64,000 nt of DNA. Origin: Tubiluchus corallicola (lineage: Eukaryota > Priapulida > Priapulimorpha > Priapulimorphida > Tubiluchidae). The stretch is from contig JAQGDQ010000033.1 of assembly GCA_030141605.1 (NCBI GenBank), positions 925,214 to 989,213 of the forward strand. The letters run 5' to 3'. The position numbers and the translations under genes were made by a program. Of the stretch, positions 45,897-58,046 are shown piece after piece. Under the pieces are notes generated by a model, which was not told the origin of the DNA, made no database searches, and was given only the letters and a program-made list of their open reading frames with translations. Numbering within the stretch: the stretch's first letter is position 1; every line of letters begins with the position of its first letter.

Positions 45897-48800
45897 TCAC
45901 AAGGGTAAAAGTTCAAATTCATCACTAACATGTACCATAGGGACATGCAGTTTGTCTACAGACTGCGAAGTGTCCAGGTCTACTTTATCTCCAACACCCT
46001 GTTCAAGAGTTTTATAAATCCACTCCATTTTTTGAACAGCATGCAAGGACTCAGCTTCATTATGGTGCCGCATAACTAAGGAGTGTTTGATCTTATCATA
46101 CTTATCACTGACATCCTGCAACCAGGATCGCAACTGACGACCATTGTATCTTGAGCGAAGATTCCCATCATTTTCTTCAGCTTGTGACACTATCAGCTTC
46201 TGCATATGTTCATCTTCAAAGAAGTTGTACACTTCTTCATCCTTGAGAATACTGCATACGCTGAATGGGATAATCTGATTAGCCAATGCTCGAGCAGCAC
46301 GACTGTGCACACGTACAATTTCCTGTTCAGCTGCAAGTATAAGCTTCTCCTTCTCTATCGTATGCTGAAGCCGCAACTTGTATCTCTGTTTCTCTTGTTC
46401 CATAAAAAGATCCCGCATTGGGCCTACGAGTGACTGAGGAGGAGTCATCATTGGCACTGAAATCTTACTGGCTGGATTACCCTGAAGTATATACGAGCAT
46501 TTATTCAACAAATAATCTTTGTAGCCCTGTGGAGGATTAGGCTGCACTACTAACAAGGTGCTTTCGCTGCGTCTCTGCTCAACCTTCTTGCGAATGTTAA
46601 GAAACAACTGGTAAGAATTTGGCTGCCTCTCTTCTTGTTGCTGTTGTTGTGAATATAATGGCATGTGGGGTTGAAGATGCTGTGATACTGGTAATGGTGC
46701 AGCAGTTGAAGATTCTTGCCCTCTAATTTTTCTTTTTCTAGGGTGAATATTCTCAGTACTCATAACATCATCTACACTCACATCAGATTTTTGAGATCTG
46801 TTGGTGATAGCAGGAAATTCATCTCTGCTATCTTGTTGGGAAGTGTTATCAGCTAAATTACTTGCTGAAGTGGACGCTTGCAAATTTCGCTGACTACTTC
46901 GTGTCACTCTCCGGTCCGGATCTAAGCCATCCAGTTCCTTCTTTGTTTCTAGTTTTCCATTTCCAGATTGAGAGGGGCTATCCTTGTTGGCATCACTTGT
47001 ACTGCTGTCTGGCTTTGGGCTTTCTGGTGAGAGCTCCCTGGTTTGATCTCGGATAGACACATAAGGCACGCCTCCCTTTGATGTAGGTACTTCCTCTTGT
47101 ATTTTGTTTCCAAGCATGATTTTTAATGGAGGAACTCGAGGAGCAGTGTCTTCGCCTGCATCTGAATCGAGTGATGCAGGGAATGGAAGAGATGTTATGG
47201 GCGGAGACAAGTGAGGTGCCAACTCAGGAGGAGGTGTCTTATCAAAATTGGTTCTTGCACCCAACTTTTCTTCAGACTGCATGTCTTCAATAGTTGGTCT
47301 CATTACAGTTGAACCAGGACTTACTTGTTTAGGAGTTCTATATGACGGTAGATTCGAGTCACCATCATCACTCTCAAATTTGTATAAATCAGATGGTGTA
47401 GCTTCCTGTTGCACTGGCTCCACATCAGAATCATCGCTGTGAACAGCTGCACCCAATGAAAAGTGAACTGGTTTTTCTGTTTCATCACTAGATGAAACTG
47501 GAAACTGAGCAATTACCTTTTCATGAATAACAATAGGTTTCGATTCCCTACTACTGCTAACTGCACCAGCATCAAAATCGTCACTGTCCGGACTTGATAC
47601 GGTATCTCGTGTAAACTTGTGCTGTTCACTTGAACCGACAGTAACACTATATGATTGATATGGCAACATCTCAAGAGCTCCGCTTTGTGGCAATACAACT
47701 TTATCGTCTTTACCTTTGATTGGAGCAAATTTCAATGTTAACCGTGGAGAACTGGAGTCCCTTCTTTGACTAGCAGCAACTGAAGACGGTGTTGAGGACT
47801 TGCGAGAACTGGAAACGGTAGACTGTTGAGTATCCATCTTCAAACCAGATATACTGCCTAATTTAGGTAAAAGGCTATCTGGTATCTCTTTATCCACATC
47901 AACGTCAGATATTTCAGAAGTAGTAATGGATCCATCGTCAGCACTATAATCATCGCTACTCGACGTCGCTATTTCACGTTTTAAAACTTGAACTAGTAAG
48001 GGAGATGCCGCAACATCAATAGGGGTTTTTCCATGGGCATTTATCTGCATTGGGTTTGCCCCATGCCGCAATAGCAGTTCCGCCAACTTTCTGTGACCAT
48101 TTATTGCTGCATCGTGCAGCGGAGTATCATTGTCCAAGCCAACAGTATTCACATGTGCACCAGCACGCAACAATACCTTAGCAACATCAAACCAACCATG
48201 ATTACAAGCCTCGTGCAATGCTGCCCAACCGGCAAAGTCCTTAGCATTCACGTCTGCACCAGCTTTGATCAGTTTGCGACAAAGTTTCACATCACCACGA
48301 ATTGCAGCAAGATGTAGTGAAGTCTCCCCACGTTCATTTCTCTTATTCACCTAAAAATAAGCCACTACACATTATCAAGGTACTATGATTGTTAACTGAC
48401 GAAATTTTACAAAATTCCTATGTGTAATCATTATTTAAGAATACTATAAGTGAATTAATAAAAAAGAAAATAAAAAATCGCTCAAATCTGATTACTACCA
48501 CTAAAAATTACAAAAATTCATGCAAAGCAGTTGATTCATTTCTTCAAAAAGAAGATGGTTTATGAAATTCTATTACTGATAAAAGCTTTGAAAATCTGTT
48601 GCTGTATACTGTACATGTTCACATAAAACACCTAGTCACCTAGAGCTTGAGCTGCAGTTGGTGATGACCTGGTTTCTCCTGTGAAAAGCAACGGGAGCTT
48701 CAAAAGGAAACCACTGGGCAGTGATTAAACGTTTAGCTTCGAAAAACAATGCGGTTAACTGCAGTGTGCTAGCATATGTCAGATTCAAAGCAAAACCGCT

Positions 48801-51675
48801 AGGCTAGCATAACAGTGCATATGATAAACGAACGTGCATACAGACAAATCTGTATTTAACATGATTGTTTCTACGTATATTATAGGGCATAAAAGAGAAG
48901 TAAGGGTGACATAAAGTAGTAAAAGCTCTTTGGTCATACACTAATGTCTTATTTTGAGTACGTGAATGAAAATATTGAGTCAATTATGCAGGATTATTTG
49001 AGTCAATTACTGGCGGTTTTTATATACGGATGGTTTGGTCAAGTGGTAGCGCATTCGTTTTCTGTCTAGGAGGTTGTGAGTTCCATACAGCGGCCGGGTC
49101 ATACCAAGGATTTTAAAAATGGCACTTGTTGTTGCCCTGCCTGATGCATGGTATTTAGGGTAAAAGTGGGGTAATAATAATCTCTGTTATGCAGTTGTAT
49201 GTTGTTGTGTAGTCGACCCAAAACTCTTTGGAGCTTATGCTAATTGTTAATCCAAAAAAGCCGACTTTAAATAAAAATTATTATTATTATTATTTGAGCA
49301 GGAGCAGCCAGTACCAGGCATTTTTGAGTCAATTAAGGTACTGATTCTATTAATCGTGAGTGTAATAAACGCCGCCGCCTACTGTACATATCAATGATGA
49401 TTTTTACCACTTGATTTTTGATTCCCATAAAAAAATTCAGTGCTTGTTCTAAAATTTAAAACACTGACATTTACAGATGCATGTGTATCTTATGTTTATT
49501 GCATACAGGTATACAAAAAAGTTTCATCCAAGTTGAACTGTTCAAGACTGTGCATGAGCTATCCAAATTCTCTCTTGTGCCGCTAATGCTTTTGTTTAAG
49601 CCTGGTTTTATATACATGGGTTTGTAATTAAAATTGATGGTGGGCTTGATAGATTTGGCTGATAAGTGCAGTATTTTTACTTCAAAAAAACATTTTGCGA
49701 TTGTAAAATGTTCATCATCAAAATTGTGGCTTATGTTAGACTTCTAAATTCAGTGTATAAAATGTAAAAGCTGTTTATAGTATGGTATTTGCTGAAAATA
49801 AAGCATGTCTTATACAGTTGTCAAAGGTATGTGAAGCCTTACAAGGAGTATAGTACAGTATAATAAATTGTGTCACTAACCACTTATTTAATGTGTTCTA
49901 AATTTCTGATTTCTAAATAATAATACCTAAGGTATAGCAAAAGTATCAAAACTATAAAACTACAAAACTATAGCCAAATACTGTAAGCATTACTTTTTGA
50001 GAGTTAAATTACTGCATTTGAACACTAGCCATTAAAAACTTCAAAATGTCAATATTTTAATTATCAACAAAAAATGCCTACTCAATGCAACATAGTTATT
50101 GCTTAATTCTTTGACATAGCATAGAACTATCGATAAGCATCCGTAAACTGGAAAATACGCTGACTTTGTAGCACCAGTAATCCATAGGTACCCAAACCTA
50201 ATTTGAATTTAAATGAAACACTGATGTAATAGACAGATCGATAAGCCCAAAACATGCAGCCTAATCTCATAAACTTGTGATTGTTGCCAGCCGCTAACAC
50301 ATAAAATTTGCAGGCAAACTGGAAAAAATGATGAAGATGTGTGCAAGTTTGGTGCCGATTATTCCAGAGAAATGTACTGAACTACAACTCATTATCAAAC
50401 AAAATGAAGCAAAAAGACTCAGTTATTTCGGATGTGTGCATTATATAAAGATTTTATGTGAAAAATTAAACGTTTTTGTTAAACGACCAAACTGCTAGGC
50501 GCGAACGGAAAATGTCAATTTTTGTATAAACTTGATATAAATTTTATGTTTATTTAATTATACTGCAATAAAATTACTTTGCAGTGCCTTGGTATAAAAC
50601 TAATACATGATAAATCTGAAAGAGTGAAGCCAGCAATATAGGTTTACACAACATAAATTAATTACCCCGAATAAATTTTGTGAATAACAATTAAGAGGTC
50701 TCCTAAATATTTAATGCTCAGCTTAATAAACATTGGTATGGTTATAGTAGCATAATTTTTTGGCAATCACTTGTAACAGCACAAAGACTTAAATAATAAA
50801 AGAAATTAATTGCCTTGGGACACAGGTTTTTTATTAATTTGACAGGGTTCAGCTCATGTTGTCTCCCAAACTGGGAGAGATTTGATCTATGTGACAGGTT
50901 TGTTTGATTTTTTTGTAACTATTTAGGTATTATTTCTAACTTTGCAGGCACTGTACACCTGCCACAATATACTCAAGCACGATGTTTCACCACTGTAATG
51001 TCAATGTTTTACTGCCAAACACATTTTAGTTGCAGGAGTCTTGTATGGCAGGAAAAAATACTTGACAATAACTCTCGCAGTATATTTCAATACATCCTCC
51101 ACGTCTGCTTGTGAGTAAATTTTGTTATACAGCAGCAGCCCACAAGGCAAAAGGAGACCGCTTGGCCATCGTGAGCTGGAGCCCCCACTAGTTACCTAAC
51201 ATTTGCTGACCTGTGTATTAATAGCATAGGCACTGTAAGAATCCAATTTTAGTACAGATAAGATCGAAACGAATTGTTTGAATGTACCAGGGTAAGCTCA
51301 CTCAAACCTCAGTTCTATATACAACTTTACCTTTTTGGTGCTTCCGAGCTTTTTAGAAGTTGTTGGAGTTTGAGATAGTTGCTTTGGTGATTCTGATGCT
51401 GAACTCTCTGCCGTCATTTGCATCAGCAGAACCATTTGCTGTCTTTCCGATAAAGGTACACTTAGACGTGAGGGTGTTACTTTTGCAGTAGTTGGCGTGG
51501 TTGACGTTGTTGCATCGTTACCACTTTTCCTTCGTTTAGGAGTTGTTTTACGGTCATCAGACTGCTCTTCCGAAGGCGCACCTCCACTTCCTTGACCAAA
51601 TAATTTACGTTTGAGCATTCTGTTGTCGAATTTCTGAAGTGGCGACTGATGTTTTGGAGGTAAACCACTTTCCAT
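45897..51675 (-). CDS. Ankyrin-repeat chromatin regulator, ANKRD11/ANKRD12 orthologue, 2 coding exons
   Basis: Vertebrate ANKRD11 and ANKRD12 are nuclear co-regulators that bind p160 coactivators and HDACs; a similar role is inferred. Exon 1 is 51331-51675, exon 2 is 45897-48350, joined in phase 0 to give 932 aa. Exon 1 (115 aa) has basic stretches (MLKRKLF, TPKRRK) and the family block PLSERQQMVLLMQMTAE at 74-90. Exon 2 opens with VNKRNERGET and three ankyrin repeats (about 122-220: SLHLAAIRGD, ALHEACNHGW, PLHDAAINGH) plus a partial fourth. A Ser/Pro/Asp-rich middle of about 450 aa follows. The last 240 aa match the conserved C-terminal domain (PPQGYKDYLL, LRLQHTIEKEKLILAAEQEI, RSWLQDVSDKYDKIKHSL, VPMVHVSDEFELLP). 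Vertebrate proteins are 2000-2660 aa; here the long charged Lys/Glu-rich middle is absent. Probably the single pre-duplication gene. 5' UTR exons were not identified. Confidence 0.92.
48351..51330. other. Intron of the ANKRD11/12-like gene with repeats
   Basis: The 2980-bp intron contains the dispersed repeat shared with 7836-7970 (at about 48508-48640), three copies of TTGAGTCAATTA and a tRNA-like SINE. I see no further coding exon, though short non-coding exons would be missed. Confidence 0.6.
49027..49292 (+). mobile_element. tRNA-like SINE
   Basis: The head resembles a tRNA gene: an A-box-like TGGTCAAGTGGTAGCGCA at about 49035 and a B-box-like GGTTGTGAGTTCCAT about 30 bp later. A unique body follows (CCGGGTCATACCAAGGA, GTAGTCGACCCAAAACTC, AAGCCGAC), and the tail is ATT repeats. 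No tRNA function is expected: the B box is mutated (TGAGTTCC) and no clear cloverleaf closes. Confidence 0.75.
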
Positions 51676-52600
51676 TTTCCATCTTGTTCACAAAACGCAC
51701 AAAGTATTCATGGCTGACTCGCTCGCAAAAGTTTTTATATTTTGAGAACGGGTATGTTTATATTCATTTTAGACGAATTTTTAAATAAATTTTTTAGGAC
51801 ACATATGTCACCAAGAGACGTCGACGGATGAGTCGCGTAGCGTTGATGGTAGAAACCGACAATTAATTAAATTTTGATACCGATCTCGAAAGACAGGAGT
51901 CAAATTAGCTAAAATCACTCTAGTATAGACGATTTGAGATTTTAAAAGAACATTTTGATCATCATGTCAATGAGTTGTCTTCTTTGAATAAAACTGATAA
52001 TACTGCTTCCCTCTAAATTGCCCAAATTCTGGATGCTATTGGGGTGCACCATAATTTCCTTGAACAGGGTTTGTCCTAATTAGTGGTCACTGCTTTCTTT
52101 TTAGACGTTGCATATATATTGTCAATGTATCGAACATACAGTGGCTGTTTCAATATTATATTTACTGCACATTTCTGTTACAGTAAGTGAGCAATTGTTG
52201 CGAAATGCGCCATTATGCCCACGTCGAGGCACAGAGTTTGTAAGTATTTAGCCAGGTACATTGCTTGGATTTGTCCCAGGAAACAGGTTTAGAAATGAAC
52301 ATAAAACTTTTTCTGAAAAGTTAAGCTGGTAGATAGTAGTACATGTACTTGGCGACATTTGCATTCTGCTTAATTACCTGTTTAATGAGCTAAGTATTCT
52401 ACTTTTAGTAGGCTTCCTCAGAAGTATACTTAAATTTATCCCCAACATATATAAGGCTGAGTTAACATAGTAGCCATTCAAGTACTATATGTATTAGCTC
52501 CTGAATTATCATTGTCGGGGATGTTATTGTCTGTTGTAGTTATTTTATAGATGAAGTTAAAAACCTGACAAAATGCGGTAGCTGTTTATAAAAAATTAGT
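51676..52600. other. Upstream region of the ANKRD11/12-like gene, no gene seen
   Basis: It presumably holds the minus-strand promoter next to 51675. No conserved frame or repeat was recognised. Confidence 0.4.
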
Positions 52601-52604
52601 ATAA

Positions 52605-55010
52605 TCATCACCAACAATAATGACAGTAAAAGTAACATCAAACACCAATTATAATAAATATTCTTTTGAGATTGCGCGTGCGATGCTCGATTCTCTCCAC
52701 CTGTTGGTTGGCTTTTCCCACTTTAATGCCCTTTTTCTTTATCCTGTATTGCATGCATTCGTTCATTAGATTTCTGACTTCTAGCAATCCTTCTTTTTCA
52801 CTGTTCATTAATATACCCCAGTTCATCATTTTTCCATTTTCCATATCTGCTGCATTTAAGCTTTTGTTATGTAGTATCATCATCTTCCCCACACACTGGG
52901 TATAATAACTAATTCTTAAACCCATTCTTGTAGTCTTCTTTAATCATATTTATTTTCTTCTATATATCTTTAAAGTCTTCTGACTTACATGTGTCTATGT
53001 AATTTTGTCATTTCCACTCCGTATATTGTAAAAATCTTAATTTAGTGCTGCTCCTGCATTTTTCTCCACATTCATTCTTAATAAAACATTCAATCTTACT
53101 CTTTATTTCTTTTTTCCATTCAGACTTTTTCTTGACCTTCACCCTTTCTTTATTAGCATCTAGGGTATATTTTTCTGCAACCTCAACTACTTCATTATAC
53201 CATGACCTTTCATGTGCATTGTTTATTTGCATTTCAAGTACCCCTGATGCTAATCTCTTTGTTTTACTAATCAGTAAATTCCGATAGAACATCAGTCTCC
53301 TATAATTCACTTTATGTTTTAGTGGCCATATGCCTATTTCCGTTACTAATCCCCAGTATGGTGTTGGTTCGCTAACATTAAGTAAGGTTTTTAAAGCACT
53401 TGCTTGAATCATTTCTAATTTTTCCAATCAGTTGCTGTCAAATTTGACCATGTTTCAGAATTATTTAATACTGCACTCACTGAAAGAAGCTCGTATAGCA
53501 TCAGTTTAACCATTATTGAGCAATCTCCCACTTACAGCTCACCTCCTATTGTATTGATGTAACTAATTATCATTTTATTTTTCCTGGTTGAGTTTCCCAA
53601 CATAGTTTCATAACTACGTTTTGTGTTAATCCAGTCTCCCAAATATTGGTATTTCTCTGCTTCCTTAACCTCTCTATTCCTTAGTGATTCACAGAATACT
53701 GGAATCCTCTTCTTTTGCATCATGTTTGCTCTCATATATTGTGTTTTCTGTATATTAAATGTTAATCTTTCGGTTCTTTCAATTACTTGACAGTTTTTAA
53801 TCATCTGTTTAATTATGGTTTCTTGTCCTATTCCCACAATATCATTAATGAATAATAACATACCAATATGTGTATTCCTGTCCATTACAGTCCCTGTTAT
53901 CATCATCTCGTTGATTCACTTTATTGCAGCACAACATAATAGTGATCCTGATATAGTTCCCTGCCGGATAACGATTTCTGCAATTTCATTTAGTTTAGCA
54001 TAAAAATATCTCCTGGTGATATTCCCATCCTCCTTAGTTCGATCAATGCTTCCTTAAACCGCAGCTTATTAAAACACTTTTCTATGTCACAAAAAATTAT
54101 GTACACTTCATTTTTATAAAACCTGTTATACTCTAACATTGCCTACAATGTGTATAGATGGTTATAGATCCTTCTATATTTTCTTCTGCCACATTGATGA
54201 TCTTCTCTATGTTTTGTTCAAATTTAACTATTATTATATTTTAAATCAGTTTCTCTATCAGTTTACAGAAAATATTTGTTATGAACAGTTCTCGTCTATT
54301 TTCACCTTTTCATTCATATCACCTTTTCCCTTATAAATTGACTTTATGTTTATTTGGGCCCATTGTTTCGGTATTTCCTTTTGCTTCATTATTTTATTCA
54401 GCATGCTACTATACTATCCACAAATCCTTTCCCTGCTTCTTTGATCATTTCATTTTTCCATCCTTGCATGTCTGGAGCTTTTTTATTTTTAAATGATTGA
54501 ACTGCTTCCTTCACTTTACTGTTAGTAATTTCTTCTATTTCTTCCTCACTTGCCATTTGTTCAACATGTTTGAAAATTTGTTCAACACTTGATACTATTA
54601 TTTGCTCGTATTTATCCCCTGGCAGAGTAAGGAGTTAGCAATTCCTCATAATATTTTTTAAAAATGATCTTAATTTTTTCCGAATCCTCTCGGATCTCAC
54701 GTTGGCTATCTCTCACTGCTATAGCTTCTTCTGTTTTAGGCTTATCGAAGCACTTTTTAAATTCCCAAAACTTCTATTGGTTAATTTTTCATTTACTGTA
54801 ATTGGCCTAGCAGTTTTATTTATTCTATTTATTTGTTCTTTCCTTTGCACACTCCACATCACATCTATTAGTTCAATTTTTATTTAAATTAGTCCTTTTC
54901 TTCTGCAATCATTTCATGTTTTAACTTACATCTTTTTTATCTAACTTCCCTGACAGTTTACTTCCATATTTTTGTTTCTTTTTCATTTTACTGATATGAT
55001 ATCCATTTAA
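52605..55010 (-). mobile_element. Decayed LINE with reverse transcriptase remnants
   Basis: Read on the minus strand, pieces of one ORF2 appear in order: FKNKKAPDMQGWKNEMIKEA near 54,430-54,500, IPKQWAQINIKSIYKGKG near 54,310-54,390, FCDIEKCFNKLRFKEALIEL near 54,030-54,100 (RT motif A), FINDIVGIGQE near 53,810-53,850 where the usual F-x-DD catalytic motif has lost its first aspartate, KYQYLGDWIN near 53,620, and post-RT blocks at 53008-53427 and 52638-52925. Multiple stops and frameshifts. The 5' end is missing or unrecognisable. Confidence 0.75.
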
Positions 55011-56079
55011 TAAAATGCGGTAAAATGCCTATTCCCGGTTTAGCGTCAGAGCAGATTGATTGCAAATCAAAACAATCATAATTATAAGTATTATTAACAG
55101 TATCTGTGACCCATGAGAAAAAATATATATTGCCGAGTCATCTGTGCGTGGTGTGCTACTATTCCAATGGAGATTAGAAGAAATAAGCGGGCACAAACTT
55201 GTGCTTATTTTGCGGATTCTCAATAACGATCGGTGATCTGATTGCTAGCAAATTGCAAGACAAGCTTGGCCGTGGACATATTAAAAAGTGTATGAATTTG
55301 TCATTATTTTCTTGTCGGGCATGACAGTAAAGCTAAAATGACGATATGCTGCGAAAGCTGAGTCTATAAGTGCTTTCGCCATCCACTGCTTTACTTGTCT
55401 ATCCAATTTAGCAAATTTAGGCAATCACTAATACTTGTGTTTCATTTAATTATGTGCATTGGTATTATACAAGTGAATGTTTTGTGAGTGAATGATATTT
55501 TAGAATCTTGTTATATGTGACAATACGTAGTTAACTAAAATGAGTGCAATATTACTGCTGTGCTGCCACGTACGACTTGCTGTAATTATGTTAAAGTTTA
55601 ATTAAAACCGTGAATTGGCTATAGCCTTCATCCCTGTATTATTAATGTAAAGAAAAGTAAACAATATGTAGCAAGTGTGACATACTGTTACTGCTCTACT
55701 GTCTGACAATTTTTTTAATTAATTTTGATTTGCTAAATATCTAAACTGATAATATCTAATCGGCAGGGCTAAGCCCAAAAGTAGGCCTTTTCCCCATCGT
55801 TGTCTTTCTTGTTAAACCTTGTTAATTGTTTTATCACAGATTTTCTCTCCCGCGTTTTACATTTTTGTTATTAAAGTTGTCTGTCAAGTGGAAGTGCTGC
55901 CTAGCAGCAGTTGTCATGGTATGGTGGGGAAGCAACGTCAGTGGTGGTATGGCACATGGGTCCTGTGCATGTTGGTTTATAATAAACTGAAATGGTGTTT
56001 CAGAAGGGTTAGATTTTCAAAAAGTCCACTCAGGCTGGAACGAATTGTGAAACTTCAGTGGATGGTCTTCCCAATACAT
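55011..56079. other. Intergenic DNA between two LINE remnants
   Basis: No gene or repeat recognised. Short frames at 55029-55223 and 55819-56100 show no family features. It may include a distant promoter or 5' UTR exon of the gene starting at 58047. Confidence 0.4.
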
Positions 56080-56080
56080 G

Positions 56081-57545
56081 TCAACTTCTTCTTGAATTGA
56101 TCTGCTGATGTGGCGAGGGAATTCCAATCACTCTGAAAATGAATCTGTTCTTGTTTCTACATCTGGGCTTTGTAATCTTGTATCCCCGCTCCACGTGGAT
56201 TAACTGAAAATTTTTTTCTGCTATCAATTCTTGTAAGGTTGTTGTATATACGATACACCGTGATTTGGTCACCTCTTTTTCTTTTGAAACGTAAGGATGG
56301 TAAATTCATTCTCTGCATTCTACCTATGTATGGTAGATCTTTGATTGACGGTAATAACTTGGTGACTTTCCGTTGAATAGATTCTACCTTACGTACTGCT
56401 TGAAGTTTGGATGGGCACCAAATTACATCACCATAGTCTAATATTGGTCTTATACAAAACAATGAATGTTTTATATAAAATGGCCATCATATCAGTGTTC
56501 GTAGAGGTGAAAGAGTGCCTTATCATCCATAATCGTTTCCTAGCTCTTTTGGATATTTTGTCAATGTGTTCATTAAGAGAGACTGATCAATTAAAACACC
56601 CAGGTCTTTCTATTTTGTTCCTGTTATTATTGGAATTGACTGATTTGTATCATTGCGCATATAGTAGCTATGAGTTACATTGTCTTTCCCTAGATGTAGA
56701 ACCTTACACTTTTCCATGTTGAAAGGCATTTGCCAAGTTCGTGACCATGAGACTAATAAGTTTATATCATGTTGGAGTCTCTGGTAGTCAATATTTGATT
56801 TAATATCCTGTAGATTTTTGTATCCTCAGCAAACGTTTTCACTGACAAATTTAAATTGGTAGATCGTTGATGAACATAAGGAATAGTATAGGCCCCAATA
56901 CACTTCCCTGTGGCATTCCGCTCCTGGCGGATCTCCATGAAGATTTCTTAGAGTTGATTCTAAAGGTTTGTGAGTGGTTTTTAAGAAAGTCTTCTATCCA
57001 GTTGTAGAGGTTGCCAGAGATCCCATGTGCAGCAAGTTTTAACATGAGTTTTCTATATGTAAATTTATCGAAAGCTTTCTGCAAATCTAAAATATTATGT
57101 CAACAGAGACCCTTCTTTCAGAGCTTCTTGCCAGTCATTCAATGACTCAAGTAGGTTTAAAATGTAGGAACTTCCTTTTGTGAATCTGTATTGAGAGACA
57201 GTAATAAGCTCATTGACAGCAAGCTGGTCATAAATAGTATTTCTAATCGCTTTCTCAAGAGTTTTTATATAATCGATGTCAAGCTTATCAGTCTGTAGTT
57301 GGTTTTTAGTTCACGCTCCCCTTCTTAAAGATTGGAGACACAATTGAATTCTTCCGTGTTTGTGGTAATTTGCCCTCATTAATTGCTTTTTAAAAATACA
57401 TACTAATGGTGCTGTTAAACTTGCTACTAATTGTTTTATTGCAAATGGGTGAATGCCATCTGGTCCCATGGAGAAATCAGCTTTGAGATCAGTTATAGCT
57501 TTGGATACATTCTCTTCAGTAATGCTAAAAAATGATTGACACATT
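56081..57545 (-). mobile_element. Decayed CR1/Jockey-like LINE remnant
   Basis: In minus-strand order: ITEENVSKAITDLKADFSMG with PDGIHPFAI following (57311-57544, RT fingers), [20 protein letters not shown] and [20 protein letters not shown] (56851-57084, RT motifs B and following), then a broken stretch without the DD box, and the C-terminal block RPILDYGDVIWCPSKLQAVR (56157-56462). In-frame stops and shifts make it inactive. The [10 protein letters not shown] motif and the YGDVIW-type C-terminus fit the CR1/Jockey clade. Confidence 0.8.
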
Positions 57546-58046
57546 TAAGCCATCATTTCGCCATTCCTAATTTTATTCCATCTCAATTCTTCATCAGTTC
57601 TTCATTCATTGTGTCTGTCTTTTAGCAAATGTTTAATTACACAATTTTTTCATCTAAATTTGGTTATTGGTGATACGTGATTAAATTGGCATAGTCGTCA
57701 CCAGTTTCGTTTTTCCTATGCTCTTAGTACATTAAAATTATTAAATACATTCATTACTTTTAATTTTGTTTTTTCACAGTTTGTTTCATTCTTGTTGATA
57801 AATACTTAATTTCACTAGTAAATTTGGTATATGCAGTAAACTTCATTTTTAAAACTTGTGTGAATTTAGGATACTGTGAATATAATTTATTGTTATCTGA
57901 TTTGTTTGTGTTTTTTCATTTGCATTGCAGGATACCTGTGTAATACCTAGTTAAAAGAATGTTTACAAATATGCGAGTGCTTTTAGTTCACAATCTGTTT
58001 CGTCAGATGTGCTAGCACAGGAAAAAATACTTAAGGAAGATCCATT

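Noticed and set aside
49027-49100. Functional tRNA gene
   Set aside because: The A-box-like part is good but the B box is mutated, the arms do not fold into a clear cloverleaf, and it is followed by a SINE body and ATT tail.
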